The notes: generated by a model not told the origin, from the letters alone. DNA of 56,201 nucleotides from Candidatus Poribacteria bacterium (GCA_022828145.1 JAJEJA010000053.1:1-56201), one strand, 5' to 3'. Positions 17,270-26,556 are shown, counted from the first letter of the stretch. Numbers and translations: made by a program.

Positions 17270-17986
17270 ACATTCTGCATGCTTAACTTGAAAAATATTG
17301 ATTTCTATAGTTTTCTCTTCCAATGAAATTGAGCGGGTGGTTCTTTTAAATGAGAATCCGTTTTTCTGGATACGTTCAAAAAAACCATCCGCATTTTTTC
17401 GTTTCGGTTCAGAAAAGATAGCGATTCCTTTAGGTACCAGAAGATTGTAGAGAAGTTCTATGATCGGATCCCAGTTCTTTTCTTCATAGATCACATCAGA
17501 TCCGAGGACAACATCAAATCTTTTTTGAAAGCATGGTGTTCCCCAATCCATTTGCACATAAGTATCAGCAGATACATCGTTCTGTTGGGAATTATGTCTG
17601 GCAAATTGTAGTGCATCGTGTTCAAAATCTGTAAATGTAACGATAGCACCAACTTTAGCAGCAACAATTCCTGGAAGTCCGTACCCACAACCTATCTCAA
17701 GAATACGTTTGTCTGTTAGTATAGTGCTGTTATCTGATAGATGTTCTGCTAAACCGATGGAAGATTCCCAAAGATACGCCCAATAGGGTAATAACAGTGT
17801 ACCTTCATTATCTTCTTTGCTTAACAAATCTAAAATTTGGTCAAATTCGTCAACAACATCTATCTGACAATTCCAGTCATTTAAACATATTTCGGTGTTT
17901 TTGAGAGGATAATCTAATATTCTGTTTACACTCAAATGATGGGTAAATCCTTTCGTAAGGGCGGGGTTTTCCCGACCGATGGACAA
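17267..17986 (-). CDS. Class I SAM-dependent methyltransferase (METTL/Methyltransf_16-like)
   Basis: A 239-residue Rossmann methyltransferase. AdoMet motif I is ILEIGCGYGLPGIVAA (about residues 93-108). The motif II acidic residue is in VTFTDFEHDALQFA, and VVLGSDVIYEE is the post-motif usual in the lysine-methyltransferase-like family. LLPYWAYLWESSIGLAEHL before motif I is also typical of that family. The substrate is probably a protein but cannot be assigned. The stop codon coincides with the terminus of a MITE-like element. The first codons overlap a GC-rich repeat-like stretch (CGGGAAAACCCCGCCC), so the exact N-terminus is uncertain. Confidence 0.82.
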   Translation of the reverse strand: MSIGRENPALTKGFTHHLSVNRILDYPLKNTEICLNDWNCQIDVVDEFDQILDLLSKEDNEGTLLLPYWAYLWESSIGLAEHLSDNSTILTDKRILEIGCGYGLPGIVAAKVGAIVTFTDFEHDALQFARHNSQQNDVSADTYVQMDWGTPCFQKRFDVVLGSDVIYEEKNWDPIIELLYNLLVPKGIAIFSEPKRKNADGFFERIQKNGFSFKRTTRSISLEEKTIEINIFQVKHAEC

Positions 17987-18046
17987 ATTATTTATGACTT
18001 GGTAAAGCCCTAAAAAAGTTCTCGTTGTTGTATCATGCTGTCAGTA

Positions 18047-19504
18047 TCAATTCTGTGCGACACTAACATAATTGGCGATAGAGAGATTCTCTTTCACCGT
18101 CCATCTTCTTAAGATAGACATCTCGCTCTCTGTTGGCAGTCGATTCTTTTTCCCACGAACTTGATTTATTGACCTCTCTTTTAGTGATACCTCAATTGTC
18201 AATACCTTTTTGAGTTCTTTACCAAGTTCATCCATCGATTCCATTGTCCATATTGAAGTTCTACCGTTATAACAGGAATCTGCATAAGTTCTTACGCAGT
18301 GCCGCATCTGGCTTCCGTCGTAAATAAGTTCATCAGTGCTCAGCAGTTCTCGTATTTTAAAGATTGTTGACTGTTTCTTCTGATTATCTTTTATTTTTAT
18401 TTGGAATTCACCTATATCTGATGGCATCCATTGTAGTTTCCCGCCACGTTGGACTTTACCCAGTGCTATATGCCAATCATTAACCTGCTTAAGCAGCGTA
18501 TCGGGTGTTCTGCCTTTCATACTAAAGTTGGGTTGCGGTGGATCATGTTCCTCTACAACCCCTCTTTCAACAACAACTTGCTGAATTTGATATTTCTGAT
18601 TCCAGATATAGTCGATGATGGGATTCACATGACTGACATCTAACATAGGATTTGCGATGAAGAATCTGAAGACATTTAGCCAGAATTCATCGTGTTCAAA
18701 ATCTTCAATTAATCTCGTGCCACGAAATGCATCCAATAGACGTTTGTCTCCACCTAATGCATGCACCTGACCCCATCGCAATGCTTCATCAACGTTATAT
18801 TGTTTTGGCGTTTCAAGAAAATGATGTGCCATTTTCTTCGTAAGGGGTGTCGGTAATTCGGGTGCGGTTCTAATGTTCTGACCTGATCCGATATGTATAT
18901 ACCATTTCTGATGTATTTCATTATCTGAAAACCATACGTTATCCATGAAAGAGGGAACACTGTAGTGAGCGAACAGATGCCGAAGTAGTTCAGAAAACTG
19001 ACGTGCTTGATTATGTCTTTTGACGTGCCAATGTTCAAGGGGACGAACCCAACATTTATAGTGTTTTGCTATCGCTTCAATACCATTAATATAGGAGTCA
19101 TCATCCAATAGATCGGAGTTTTTATCAAGAAACAGTAGAATTTTGAGAAGCAGCTTCGGATTTTTAGTTCTCTTGAATGCAAGTGCAATTTCTTTAGCGA
19201 TTCCGTTCCGGAGTTCACTTTCACGAACTTTATTGCTATAGATTTTGGGAATAATATCCTGTAGGTTCCTACATTTTTTCTCAGCATTCAATAGTTGTGT
19301 TGCTATTGCAGATTTTGCAAAATCGATCTCTTTCTGGCGTTGGATAGAAGATTTGTTTAAACTACTACTAAAGTGATTCTCACTACACCACGTTTTGTAT
19401 TCCTCTATTGATTTTAGACCCAAATCCCGTATATGTCTCTGGATAATGATTTGTCGTCTTTCATCGTGAAAGTTCTTCTGTTTGTTTTTTCTCTTTTGTG
19501 CCAT
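18047..19504 (-). CDS. PcfJ-like protein
   Basis: 485 residues from ATG 19504, which has GGAGG 6 bases upstream; a start at 19519 lies inside the ribosome site and is less likely. The N-terminus is strongly basic (AQKRKNKQKNFHDERRQ). The C-terminal third carries the PcfJ-type signature: LSTDELIYDGSQMRHCVRTY, TSIWTM, LTIEVSL, INQVRGKKNRLPTESEMSIL. PcfJ is named from a conjugative plasmid, but chromosomal copies are common in environmental bacteria and have no established function. No conjugation genes are nearby, so a transfer role is not supported. The middle part is helical with many aromatic residues. Transcribed alone. Confidence 0.75.
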   Translation of the reverse strand: MAQKRKNKQKNFHDERRQIIIQRHIRDLGLKSIEEYKTWCSENHFSSSLNKSSIQRQKEIDFAKSAIATQLLNAEKKCRNLQDIIPKIYSNKVRESELRNGIAKEIALAFKRTKNPKLLLKILLFLDKNSDLLDDDSYINGIEAIAKHYKCWVRPLEHWHVKRHNQARQFSELLRHLFAHYSVPSFMDNVWFSDNEIHQKWYIHIGSGQNIRTAPELPTPLTKKMAHHFLETPKQYNVDEALRWGQVHALGGDKRLLDAFRGTRLIEDFEHDEFWLNVFRFFIANPMLDVSHVNPIIDYIWNQKYQIQQVVVERGVVEEHDPPQPNFSMKGRTPDTLLKQVNDWHIALGKVQRGGKLQWMPSDIGEFQIKIKDNQKKQSTIFKIRELLSTDELIYDGSQMRHCVRTYADSCYNGRTSIWTMESMDELGKELKKVLTIEVSLKERSINQVRGKKNRLPTESEMSILRRWTVKENLSIANYVSVAQN

Positions 19505-19576
19505 CTTGTACCTCCACATTAATAACAGAATGGATGCACTTTTAAGGTTAAACGGCTATGAAAAATTACGGGTTGT

Positions 19577-19642
19577 CCTCTCTTCAGTCCCGCCAAATGC
19601 CAAACGCGCATTTGGCGTTGATTTGGTAGGGACTAAAAGAGG
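19577..19642. repeat. Structured palindromic repeat
   Basis: An extended imperfect hairpin: CCTCTT(19577-19582)/AAGAGG(19637-19642), AGTCCC(19586-19591)/GGGACT(19629-19634), and a perfect inner 10-bp stem CGCCAAATGC(19591-19600)/GCATTTGGCG(19608-19617). It lies in the 259-base gap between the PcfJ-like gene and the ABC permease. A second short inverted pair (GTAGAGCGAAGC to CGACCTAC) lies near 19719-19742. Confidence 0.65.
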
Positions 19643-19763
19643 CTACAATCCCAATAACAATAGGTATTGAGAAGGGGGCATAACGATCTAAAATCATCCT
19701 TAACTTTACACTTATAGGTAGAGCGAAGCGAAACCCGACCTACATGTAGGAATTGACATTCTA

Positions 19764-21125
19764 CTACTTCTTGACAGCACCAAAAGTAACACCACGTAAG
19801 AGGTGACTACGCATCAAGAAGGTAAATATAGCGACAGGTAACAGAAAGATGAAGGTTGATGCAGCGATTTTGCCCCAATCCATTCCAGCAGAACCGGTCG
19901 CACTTGTTATGGATGGCGGTGCGGTTACCGCTCTGCCGCCAGTTTCTGTCAAAACGAGTGCAAATGCAAACTCATTCCAGGCGGTAATTAAGCAGAAGAC
20001 AGCAGTAGCAGCAATACCTGTTACGGATTGTGGTAAGACGACTTTCATGAATGTTTGGAAACGTGTATAGCCATCAACAAGTGCCGCATCTTCATATTCT
20101 CTCGGAATCTCGTCGATGAATCCTTTCATCAACCATACAGCAAAAGATACGTTGAATGTCGTATAAAGTAGAATTAATCCGAAATGCGTATCTATTAACT
20201 TCAACGAAATGTACATCAGATAGATCGGAATGACAACCACTACAGGTGGAAGCATCCGGGTACTGAGAATGAAAAATAGGAGATCTTCCTTACCAGCAAT
20301 GTCGAAACGTGAAAAAGCATAAGCTGCTATTGTTCCTAAACCCACAGCGAGGATCGTACTACCGCCACCGACAATGATACTGTTTAATAACTGATAGAAG
20401 AAATTAGAACCCCCATTAGCTAAACAGATAATGATACCAATAGTAGACAATATAACAGGTATTAAAAACACTAAGTTCCCCTTGCTGTCGTGTACTGCTA
20501 TCCCATTAGTAGTTTCGTGCAAGGTGATTGTGTTTTTCTTAAATGGATTTACCAATAGATATGCAACAACTGCACATACGATTAAAGAAAAGAACTGATA
20601 TCTAACATCAACTTGTAACCTGCTCTGCGTAGGTTCTGTAGTGAAAAAACTAAGTATGCACGTAACTACAAAAATAGTGTTCCAAATAATTCCAAGATTT
20701 CGCGTTGAAAGGAGATTCGTAAAAGGATTTTTAATAAAAGAAAATAGTGTGAATAAGATTATGCCAAAAACCGTTTGAAAAATGAACAGATGTGTTGCAA
20801 AAGGAAAGTCTCCTTTTGGCAGCAGTTTCAGATAATTCTCCAATGATATTGCGAATATAAATTTAGGTAGTTTTGTGTTAATGTCTACAGGATCCTTTAG
20901 GGATGTCAGTAGAATCCAAATTATCGGTAGAATGTATATTATGACAGCAAGAGCAATTAAAAAATAGATCAGTATCGTTAGTAAAACTGGCAGCATCTCT
21001 AAGAACGTCCTATAAAAGGACTTTAAAGCTGCAATTATGGGTTTAAAAAAGCCTCCTATAGCAGCAAGTGACACCATAATGGGTCTTTTCAAAAGTGTAA
21101 GTAACCCGATAAAAAAACGGAACAT
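19764..21125 (-). CDS. Carbohydrate ABC transporter permease (MalG-type) with large insertion
   Basis: The C-terminal about 220 residues are a standard MalG-type permease: LLNSIIVGGGSTILAVGLGTIAAYAFSRF, the EAA loop EYEDAALVDGYTRFQTFMKVVLP, and the last helices to GVTFGAVKK. The usual permease is 270-290 residues; this one is 453. Extra sequence is of two kinds: about 40 hydrophobic residues before the first helix, and roughly 150 residues with four predicted helices between the SLENYLKLLP segment and the LLNSIIV helix. The insertion interrupts neither core region. It starts 6 bases after the MalF-type gene. No ATPase is encoded nearby, so it probably shares an MsmK/UgpC-like ATPase encoded elsewhere. 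Confidence 0.88.
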   Translation of the reverse strand: MFRFFIGLLTLLKRPIMVSLAAIGGFFKPIIAALKSFYRTFLEMLPVLLTILIYFLIALAVIIYILPIIWILLTSLKDPVDINTKLPKFIFAISLENYLKLLPKGDFPFATHLFIFQTVFGIILFTLFSFIKNPFTNLLSTRNLGIIWNTIFVVTCILSFFTTEPTQSRLQVDVRYQFFSLIVCAVVAYLLVNPFKKNTITLHETTNGIAVHDSKGNLVFLIPVILSTIGIIICLANGGSNFFYQLLNSIIVGGGSTILAVGLGTIAAYAFSRFDIAGKEDLLFFILSTRMLPPVVVVIPIYLMYISLKLIDTHFGLILLYTTFNVSFAVWLMKGFIDEIPREYEDAALVDGYTRFQTFMKVVLPQSVTGIAATAVFCLITAWNEFAFALVLTETGGRAVTAPPSITSATGSAGMDWGKIAASTFIFLLPVAIFTFLMRSHLLRGVTFGAVKK

Positions 21126-21131
21126 TTTATT

Positions 21132-22061
21132 CTAATTCTCTCCCTTAACTTTATTCAGGTATTTTACATAGATATTGCTCAGTGCAACGATAATTATAAG
21201 CAGTATATAAGCCAACGCACAAGCTTTACCGGTATCAAAATTGCGAAATGCAAGTCTATATAGATTCATTGAAACGGTTTCGGTGACTTTGCCAGGTCCC
21301 CCCTCGCGTGTAAGCACATAAACAATGTCAAACATCTTGAAAGCATCCATCGTCCGGAACAGGAGTGCTATGAGCAGAAGTGGCGAAACCAATGGTAACG
21401 TAATACGTCTGAATTTGAACCATGCAGATGCTCTGTCTACATCTGCTGCCTCGTATAGGTATTTCGGTATTGCACTCAATCCTGCTAATGCGATTAACAT
21501 CATAAAAGGAGACCACATCCACGTATCAACGATTACGACAGCTAACATTGCTATCTTCGGATGGGTCGTCCATGCGATGGGTGGACTGAAAACATCTCTA
21601 ATGAATGGGATGTCTTGGATAGGACTCAAAAGAAAGTTCAGTAATCCAGAACCATCAGAAGCGAGGATGAATCGCCAAAAAAGAGCGACTACAACAGGGG
21701 ACAACATCATCGGTAGCAGTAGTAAAGTTGTGACGATGCCCTTACCAATGAAGTGACGGTTTAAAAGAAGTGCTAAACCAAACCCAATCAGGAACTGAGC
21801 AGATACAGCCAAGACGACAAAATATGCGGTCGTTTGAAAATATTTCCAGATGTCTGGATCAGAGAGAACATCAATGTAGTTATCCGCTCCGATAAATCTT
21901 GGACTTTTCGGCATTGACGCATCGTAGTCATGAAAGCTTAAAAACAGTGACCAAAGCAGAGGGAAGATATTCATCAGAATGAGCAGAACCATCGTTGGCA
22001 TTATAAATGCCATCTTTAGTTGGTAATCACTCATGCCATGTGAGAAACGGTTGAACTTCAT
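21132..22061 (-). CDS. Carbohydrate ABC transporter permease (MalF/UgpA-type)
   Basis: 309 residues with six predicted membrane helices: FIMPTMVLLILMNIFPLLWSL first, then those around residues 75-100, 110-130, 165-190, 215-240 and 285-300. The EAA loop is LYEAADVDRASAWFKFRRITLPL, the docking site for the ATPase. It pairs with the downstream MalG-type permease (6-base gap) and the upstream solute-binding lipoprotein gene, though 317 bases separate it from the latter. The EGGPGKVTETVSMNLYRLAF segment is typical of sugar or glycerol-phosphate importers. The true substrate is not readable. The ribosome site is weak; ATG at residue 10 is an alternative start. Confidence 0.9.
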   Translation of the reverse strand: MKFNRFSHGMSDYQLKMAFIMPTMVLLILMNIFPLLWSLFLSFHDYDASMPKSPRFIGADNYIDVLSDPDIWKYFQTTAYFVVLAVSAQFLIGFGLALLLNRHFIGKGIVTTLLLLPMMLSPVVVALFWRFILASDGSGLLNFLLSPIQDIPFIRDVFSPPIAWTTHPKIAMLAVVIVDTWMWSPFMMLIALAGLSAIPKYLYEAADVDRASAWFKFRRITLPLVSPLLLIALLFRTMDAFKMFDIVYVLTREGGPGKVTETVSMNLYRLAFRNFDTGKACALAYILLIIIVALSNIYVKYLNKVKGEN

Positions 22062-22173
22062 ACGACAACTGGTAATGCATCAATCAGACAACTAAACGAG
22101 ACAGCAAACAGCAAGTATTAGGACTTACACATTTTCGGTTATAGTGGATTCTACAATTAACTTTACATCTGAT

Positions 22174-22253
22174 CTGTAGGAGGCCAACTATATAAAACTG
22201 GCCGATTCCCGACTATTATTGGTTGCGTCGCGATTCGGAGATCGCTCCTACAG
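22174..22253. repeat. Inverted-repeat element between binding protein and permease genes
   Basis: CTGTAGGAG at 22174-22182 faces CTCCTACAG at 22245-22253, enclosing 80 bp. The right half contains the 21-mer shared with 13-33. It occupies part of the 317-base gap 22062-22378; the rest of the gap is AT-rich with no gene seen. The hairpin could reduce read-through from the binding-protein gene into the permeases. Confidence 0.55.
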
Positions 22254-22378
22254 AATATATGTAAACTTATTTACATAATTTGCTATAAAACGTATCATAT
22301 ACTGAACAGACAGCAAAGAGAACGTAACTTTCGAAATTGCATAAGTCCCGAATCATCTGAAAACGTAGATTGAACTGA

Positions 22379-23695
22379 TCACTCGTCAGTATTTTCCTTC
22401 ATGGCTTCCTGAAAGATTTCTTCGTGTTTCATTGCGATATTATCTAAAGCTTCCTTGGGTGTTTTTATGCCTGTAATTGCTTCACTCCAGTTCGTCTGAC
22501 ATGCTTCCAAGAGTTCTGCATATTGTGGAACTGCCCAGAAATCGCGTAGATATGGAAAACTTGCAGCGAATGCCTCATTGAAGGCTGTTGCGGTTTTGAA
22601 TGCATCAGATTGCAATACCTCTTTATGAGGTGTAAGACCGCCCAGTTTTGCCCATTTTTCTTGTACAGGTTTCTGCATGAACCACTTTAGGTACTGTTTT
22701 GCAATCTTTTGATTCTTTGAATACGTTGAAATAGACATCCCTTGTCCACCGATACTGATATAATGGTCACCGTCAGGTCCAGCGGGTGCAATAAAGAACC
22801 CACTTTTGTCATGTGAGGTAGGATTCTTTTCTGGATCAAGTACCCCTGGAAAAAACGCGAAATAGTTCATTGCCATTGCAACTTTTCCAGCAGTATATTC
22901 ATTATTTGTTTCTGAAAAATAGTAGTTTGGTGCACCTGCTGGCGCGAACTGCAAAAGGTCTTTGTAATACGCAAGTGCTTTTATTGCTTTATCTGAGTTA
23001 ATGTATCCATCAACCTTGAAAGTATCTGGGTCACCATAAGAAGCACCGAAACTCCACATAACCTGTTGGAATCCCATCGTTATTGCGTCATATTCTTTGC
23101 TATACCAGGTTGCAATTCCATACAGGTCTTCGTCTGGACGCGTAAAGAATTCAGCTATATCTCGGAGTTGTGCGTATGTTTTGGGTGGAGCAAGTGCGTA
23201 CCCGTATTTCTCTTGAAATGCTGTCATCTCTTCTGGGTCTTCAAAAAGGTCTTTGCGATATACATATCCTGCAGCATCAACTTCAGCAGGTAAAGCCCAG
23301 TATTTTTTGCTACCTTTCGGATACTCAGCAAATGCAGTCATTGCAAGTTCATGTATAGAGTCTACATCGATATTTTCATTGATCCAATCGGTCAAGTCAA
23401 TATAGTGTCCGCCTACTGAGTTTCTTCCGAGCCATTGACTGTCACCGATGACGATGTCATATAAATCGCTCTTTCCAACAAATGAATTGAAGACTTTATC
23501 TTGGAATTTATCCCAAGGAATCTGCACGACATCAACTGCGATCCCTGTTTCCGCTGTAAAATCTTCGGAAAGCGTCGTTAAGTAGTTTGCTGGGTCCCAT
23601 TCTGCCCAGACGATAGTTAATGATTTCTGTTGATTTCCACAACCCATTACGACTATCATCCCTAAGAGTATAAAACATATAGACAACCGTTTCAT
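22379..23695 (-). CDS. Family 1 extracellular solute-binding lipoprotein
   Basis: A 438-residue carbohydrate-type binding protein. The N-terminus MKRLSICFILLGMIVVMGC is a lipoprotein signal with the lipobox VMGC, so the mature protein is anchored through Cys19. The body is typical of family 1 binding proteins: LTIVWAEWDPANYLTTLSED, the hinge region with DIVIGDSQWLGR, KYWALPAEVDAAGYVYRKDLFEDPEE, and GQGMSISTYSKNQKIAKQYLKWF near the end. It is the first gene of the importer operon and delivers substrate to the two permeases downstream. The aromatic-rich pocket (W, Y residues near NYYFSETN) suits a sugar or polyol. Function at family level is secure; substrate unknown. Confidence 0.9.
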   Translation of the reverse strand: MKRLSICFILLGMIVVMGCGNQQKSLTIVWAEWDPANYLTTLSEDFTAETGIAVDVVQIPWDKFQDKVFNSFVGKSDLYDIVIGDSQWLGRNSVGGHYIDLTDWINENIDVDSIHELAMTAFAEYPKGSKKYWALPAEVDAAGYVYRKDLFEDPEEMTAFQEKYGYALAPPKTYAQLRDIAEFFTRPDEDLYGIATWYSKEYDAITMGFQQVMWSFGASYGDPDTFKVDGYINSDKAIKALAYYKDLLQFAPAGAPNYYFSETNNEYTAGKVAMAMNYFAFFPGVLDPEKNPTSHDKSGFFIAPAGPDGDHYISIGGQGMSISTYSKNQKIAKQYLKWFMQKPVQEKWAKLGGLTPHKEVLQSDAFKTATAFNEAFAASFPYLRDFWAVPQYAELLEACQTNWSEAITGIKTPKEALDNIAMKHEEIFQEAMKENTDE

Positions 23696-23931
23696 TACTG
23701 TAACTCCTTTGTTTTTGTAGTGTGTTAGTGATTACTGAATGTCATTTAGAACGTATTCAGTCAACCGTCTATAAAAAGTTTTCTTGATTATAGCAGATTG
23801 GGGATATAGAAGCAAGAATATTTGTCTATTTGGCAGAGTCGTTTAGTTTTCGATTTTTCTGGCGTTTTTTTCACAAGTGCTAAATACGCCAAAACGGTAG
23901 GGACGGTTTCCTAACCAAATATGACTTTAGG

Positions 23932-24741
23932 TTAGCTGCGTGTTTGTAAACGTTGCAATTGTTCTCGGAGTTGTACGACTTCAGTTTCAGCTGTCTCAGC
24001 GCGTGCTTTTTCTTGTTCAGCGCGTGCTTTTTCCTGTTCAGCGCGTGCTTCAGCTGTCTCAGCGCGTGCTTTTTCCTGTTCAGCGCGTGCTTCGGCTGTC
24101 TCAGCGCGTGCTTTTTCCTGTTCAGCGCGTGCTTCGGCTGATTCGGTTGGGGTCTGCAGCCACGCACCCGCAAGAGGATCATAAATTCCTAAACCTACAT
24201 CGTCCACATGGAAATCTAAACTTAGAACGTCAGAATGTAGACCACTATCTTCATCACCGGAAATCGGTTCATACACACCATCAACTAATGTAAAACCCAT
24301 CAGTGGCTTTGGCAGGTAAAGATCTAACGCATCATATAAGAAGTAATCTTGGATGCCTAAGGAAGCATAACGATCCTTTTTAGGTCCTAAATCGGTATCA
24401 TAAGTGGTTTTGCTACTGAACTCCATCACAAAATCAGGAAGTTTACCCTCAACCCAGACAAGATACGTAAGCCGCTCTTTTTTTTTTAACCCGAAAGAGA
24501 CTAACACGTCCGGTGCAATTACCTGATGTGGGTCACCTTTCACATAATACATCAGTATATCACCAGAGACATAAACATTCGGTTGTTGTGCGTAATGTGC
24601 TTCAAGTGTTTCTATTGTGCGAAAGAGGATCCGTCTGTGACGGTCGCTTGCAGCCATGGGTTTACCATCCGTATGAGGATAAAATATTGGTGTGTCTGTT
24701 TGAACAGCAGATATTTTCCGCCCATCTGTATAGGTTTTCAT
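23932..24741 (-). CDS. Uma2 family (PD-D/ExK) protein with repeat tail
   Basis: 269 residues. The first about 190 match the Uma2/DUF820 restriction-endonuclease-like fold: APDVLVSFG with the first acidic residue, PDFVMEFSSKTTYDTD with the E-x-S-K pair, KKDRYASLGIQDYFLYD after it. The C-terminal about 65 residues are a highly charged coiled coil made of a 7-residue unit (ARAEQEK / ARAETAE) repeated, followed by VVQLREQLQRLQTR. A strong AAAGGAGA ribosome site precedes the ATG. Uma2 proteins are abundant in cyanobacteria and PVC bacteria but have no clear role; the nuclease activity is only presumed from the fold. The repeat tail likely drives oligomerisation. Confidence 0.85.
   Translation of the reverse strand: MKTYTDGRKISAVQTDTPIFYPHTDGKPMAASDRHRRILFRTIETLEAHYAQQPNVYVSGDILMYYVKGDPHQVIAPDVLVSFGLKKKERLTYLVWVEGKLPDFVMEFSSKTTYDTDLGPKKDRYASLGIQDYFLYDALDLYLPKPLMGFTLVDGVYEPISGDEDSGLHSDVLSLDFHVDDVGLGIYDPLAGAWLQTPTESAEARAEQEKARAETAEARAEQEKARAETAEARAEQEKARAEQEKARAETAETEVVQLREQLQRLQTRS
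23996..24142. repeat. Seven 21-bp tandem repeats in the Uma2 gene
   Basis: Seven consecutive 21-base units beginning TCAGCGCGTGCTT, alternating two endings (TTTCCTGT and CAGCTGTC/CGGCTGTC types), encode the charged heptads of the coiled coil. Near-identity between units marks recent expansion and likely copy-number variability. Confidence 0.9.
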
Positions 24742-24990
24742 CGGTGTTTCTCCTTTTAGTCAAATACGTGAGAATATTGTTAATACTTGAACCGTGGAGA
24801 CATCTTTTGTTAATTATATCTGAGAAATGATAAGAATAGCAAGCACTTTTATGTTCTGATTCTTGAATGAATCACGAGATGCTCGAAAGGCACCGGTATG
24901 TACGCATTGCGTCATTCTCCGCCATATCGTGGCACTTTTTGCGTAGTATGATGTGTTTTGTAGCACAATCAAGGATGAATAGCAACGGAA

Positions 24991-26388
24991 CTATTCTATA
25001 ATATGTTTACTTTTTAATATAATGTCTCCACCAACACTGCGAAGGGTCATTAAGGGACCTTCACTATTGATGACACCTAACATTTTCCATGATTCAGAAT
25101 TGTCATTGGCTGTACTGATGATGGGTAGCTCAGATTTTACCTCCCCGCCAACACTTCTTGCATCAAGTTTTGCTGCTAATGCGGGGATGAGTGATACTGT
25201 AATATCCCCTCCAGATGCTTCTATGACTGAATCAGCCTTTAGTTGACCCGTGATAGTTGCATTGACTGAGCCGCCGATAGTCTTAGCTGTAATCGGACCA
25301 TCGTTGTCTACATCTATGCTGCCACCAGATGCATCTAATTTTACACCACCCTTACATGTAATGATCTTTATGAATCCACCTGAAGATTCACCGGTAATCT
25401 CACCGACAACATCTGTGCAACGGAGGTTACCACCAGATGTTACCGTATCAACCTTTCCAGTGTTATCAGATATATCTATATCCCCGCGTAATGTTTCTAA
25501 TCTGATGTCTCCTTTACCTTTATTCAGTCTGACATTTCCCTTCTCTGTATACGCGTACAGTAGTCCAGTGATATTTTGGAATTGGAGATTCCCGTTTGCA
25601 GTTCTGCATTCAACTGCCCCATTCACATCAGTTATGGTGATGTCTCCATTCTTCGTTTTAAGGTCAATATCATAACGGCTTCGTGGAACAACAACATCAA
25701 AGCCGATATCAATACGATCCGCGATTTTGCTCCAATGCTGTTTTTCGGTGATGAAGTTTCCATCGATTTTCAGATTCTTACCTTCTTCAATAAAATCCAC
25801 TTGAAAATCATCAAGTATATCGGCAGCAAGTCTATCTGACTTAATCTGAGCAGACCTGTGGACAAAAACATTAACCTTATCTGTGTCTGCTGTATGTATC
25901 TTTATTGCACCTAACTCGGTATCAATGATTAATCTTTTCGGTCCGTTATGACTGACATCATACGATTTAGAGATATCGTCTAAGGTTTTGAGTGTTAAAA
26001 AATCTGGCATTGCGTTGCGAATCAGATCACCAAATTTACTCTCCTTGAATTCATCCGTGATGTCATCAATGAACTTTTTACCAAGAATATTTGTCATCAT
26101 ACCTTTTAGATCAGGAAAGGCTCCAAGCCCCTCGCTAAGATAAGCGGCGAGGTGATGACAGGCGATACTAATTTCACTGTAAGATGCATCTTCCTGAAGC
26201 GCATCAAATAAGTCATGAGGTACCGCATCAATCTCTGTAAGTCTTTTCAAAACCTTATTGAATTGTGTTATACATCTTTCCTCCGCATCCTTATATGCCT
26301 CAGTCAAGATAGCATCTTCAGCGATTTCCGCTGTCTGTTCTAATATCTGTAAAAGTCCCCGTATTTCATTTTGTCGTTCCTGTTCCAT
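24991..26388 (-). CDS. DUF4097-like beta-strand-repeat protein
   Basis: 465 residues from ATG 26388 (GAGGAATAG upstream); the frame from 26403 is the alternative. The N-terminal about 150 residues are helical and acidic with no signal peptide. From about 165 on, the protein is built of short beta strands with recurrent G-D-I, V-x-G and TxxGx turns (IDLKTKNGDITITDVNGAVECRT, GNLQFQNITG, GDIDISDNTGKVDTVTSGGNL, SGGSIDVDNDGPITAKTIGGSV), typical of the DUF4097/adhesin-like beta-helix. Such proteins often sit beside ECF sigma factors. Here the ECF gene lies upstream (26619), with a MITE-like element between them. It may be the sensor or regulator partner, but no anti-sigma zinc motif is visible. Confidence 0.8.
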   Translation of the reverse strand: MEQERQNEIRGLLQILEQTAEIAEDAILTEAYKDAEERCITQFNKVLKRLTEIDAVPHDLFDALQEDASYSEISIACHHLAAYLSEGLGAFPDLKGMMTNILGKKFIDDITDEFKESKFGDLIRNAMPDFLTLKTLDDISKSYDVSHNGPKRLIIDTELGAIKIHTADTDKVNVFVHRSAQIKSDRLAADILDDFQVDFIEEGKNLKIDGNFITEKQHWSKIADRIDIGFDVVVPRSRYDIDLKTKNGDITITDVNGAVECRTANGNLQFQNITGLLYAYTEKGNVRLNKGKGDIRLETLRGDIDISDNTGKVDTVTSGGNLRCTDVVGEITGESSGGFIKIITCKGGVKLDASGGSIDVDNDGPITAKTIGGSVNATITGQLKADSVIEASGGDITVSLIPALAAKLDARSVGGEVKSELPIISTANDNSESWKMLGVINSEGPLMTLRSVGGDIILKSKHIIE

Positions 26389-26412
26389 CTTTCTATTCCT
26401 CATTCTATTGTG

Positions 26413-26556
26413 TAACGTGAGTTTGATTAATCATTTCGGTTGTGTTCACTCACACCATTTCGTATCCGAGAGGCGTGCATTGTAGCCCAAACTTTCAGTT
26501 TGTGGCACATCTTCGCAAACTGGAAAGTTTGCGCTACATTTATCAAACTCACGTTA
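26413..26556. mobile_element. MITE-like family A, copy 2
   Basis: 144-bp element bounded by TAACGTGAGTTTGAT (from 26413) and its inverted copy ending at 26556. The internal hairpin GTAGCCCAAACTTTCAGTTTG / CAAACTGGAAAGTTTGCGC is shared with the other copies. It lies between the ECF sigma gene and the DUF4097-like gene. Confidence 0.85.

Noticed and set aside
18047..19504. Conjugative element suggested by the PcfJ-like gene
   Set aside because: No relaxase, coupling protein, type IV secretion or integrase gene is present in the window; PcfJ-like genes are common on chromosomes.
23996..24142. Possible CRISPR-like array
   Set aside because: The units are directly tandem without unique spacers and are in frame within a coding sequence.
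23940..24293. Plus-strand ORFs with Ser/Gln/Arg/Val repeats over the Uma2 gene
   Set aside because: The repetition only reflects the 21-bp tandem repeats read on the wrong strand; the minus-strand Uma2 domain is clear.
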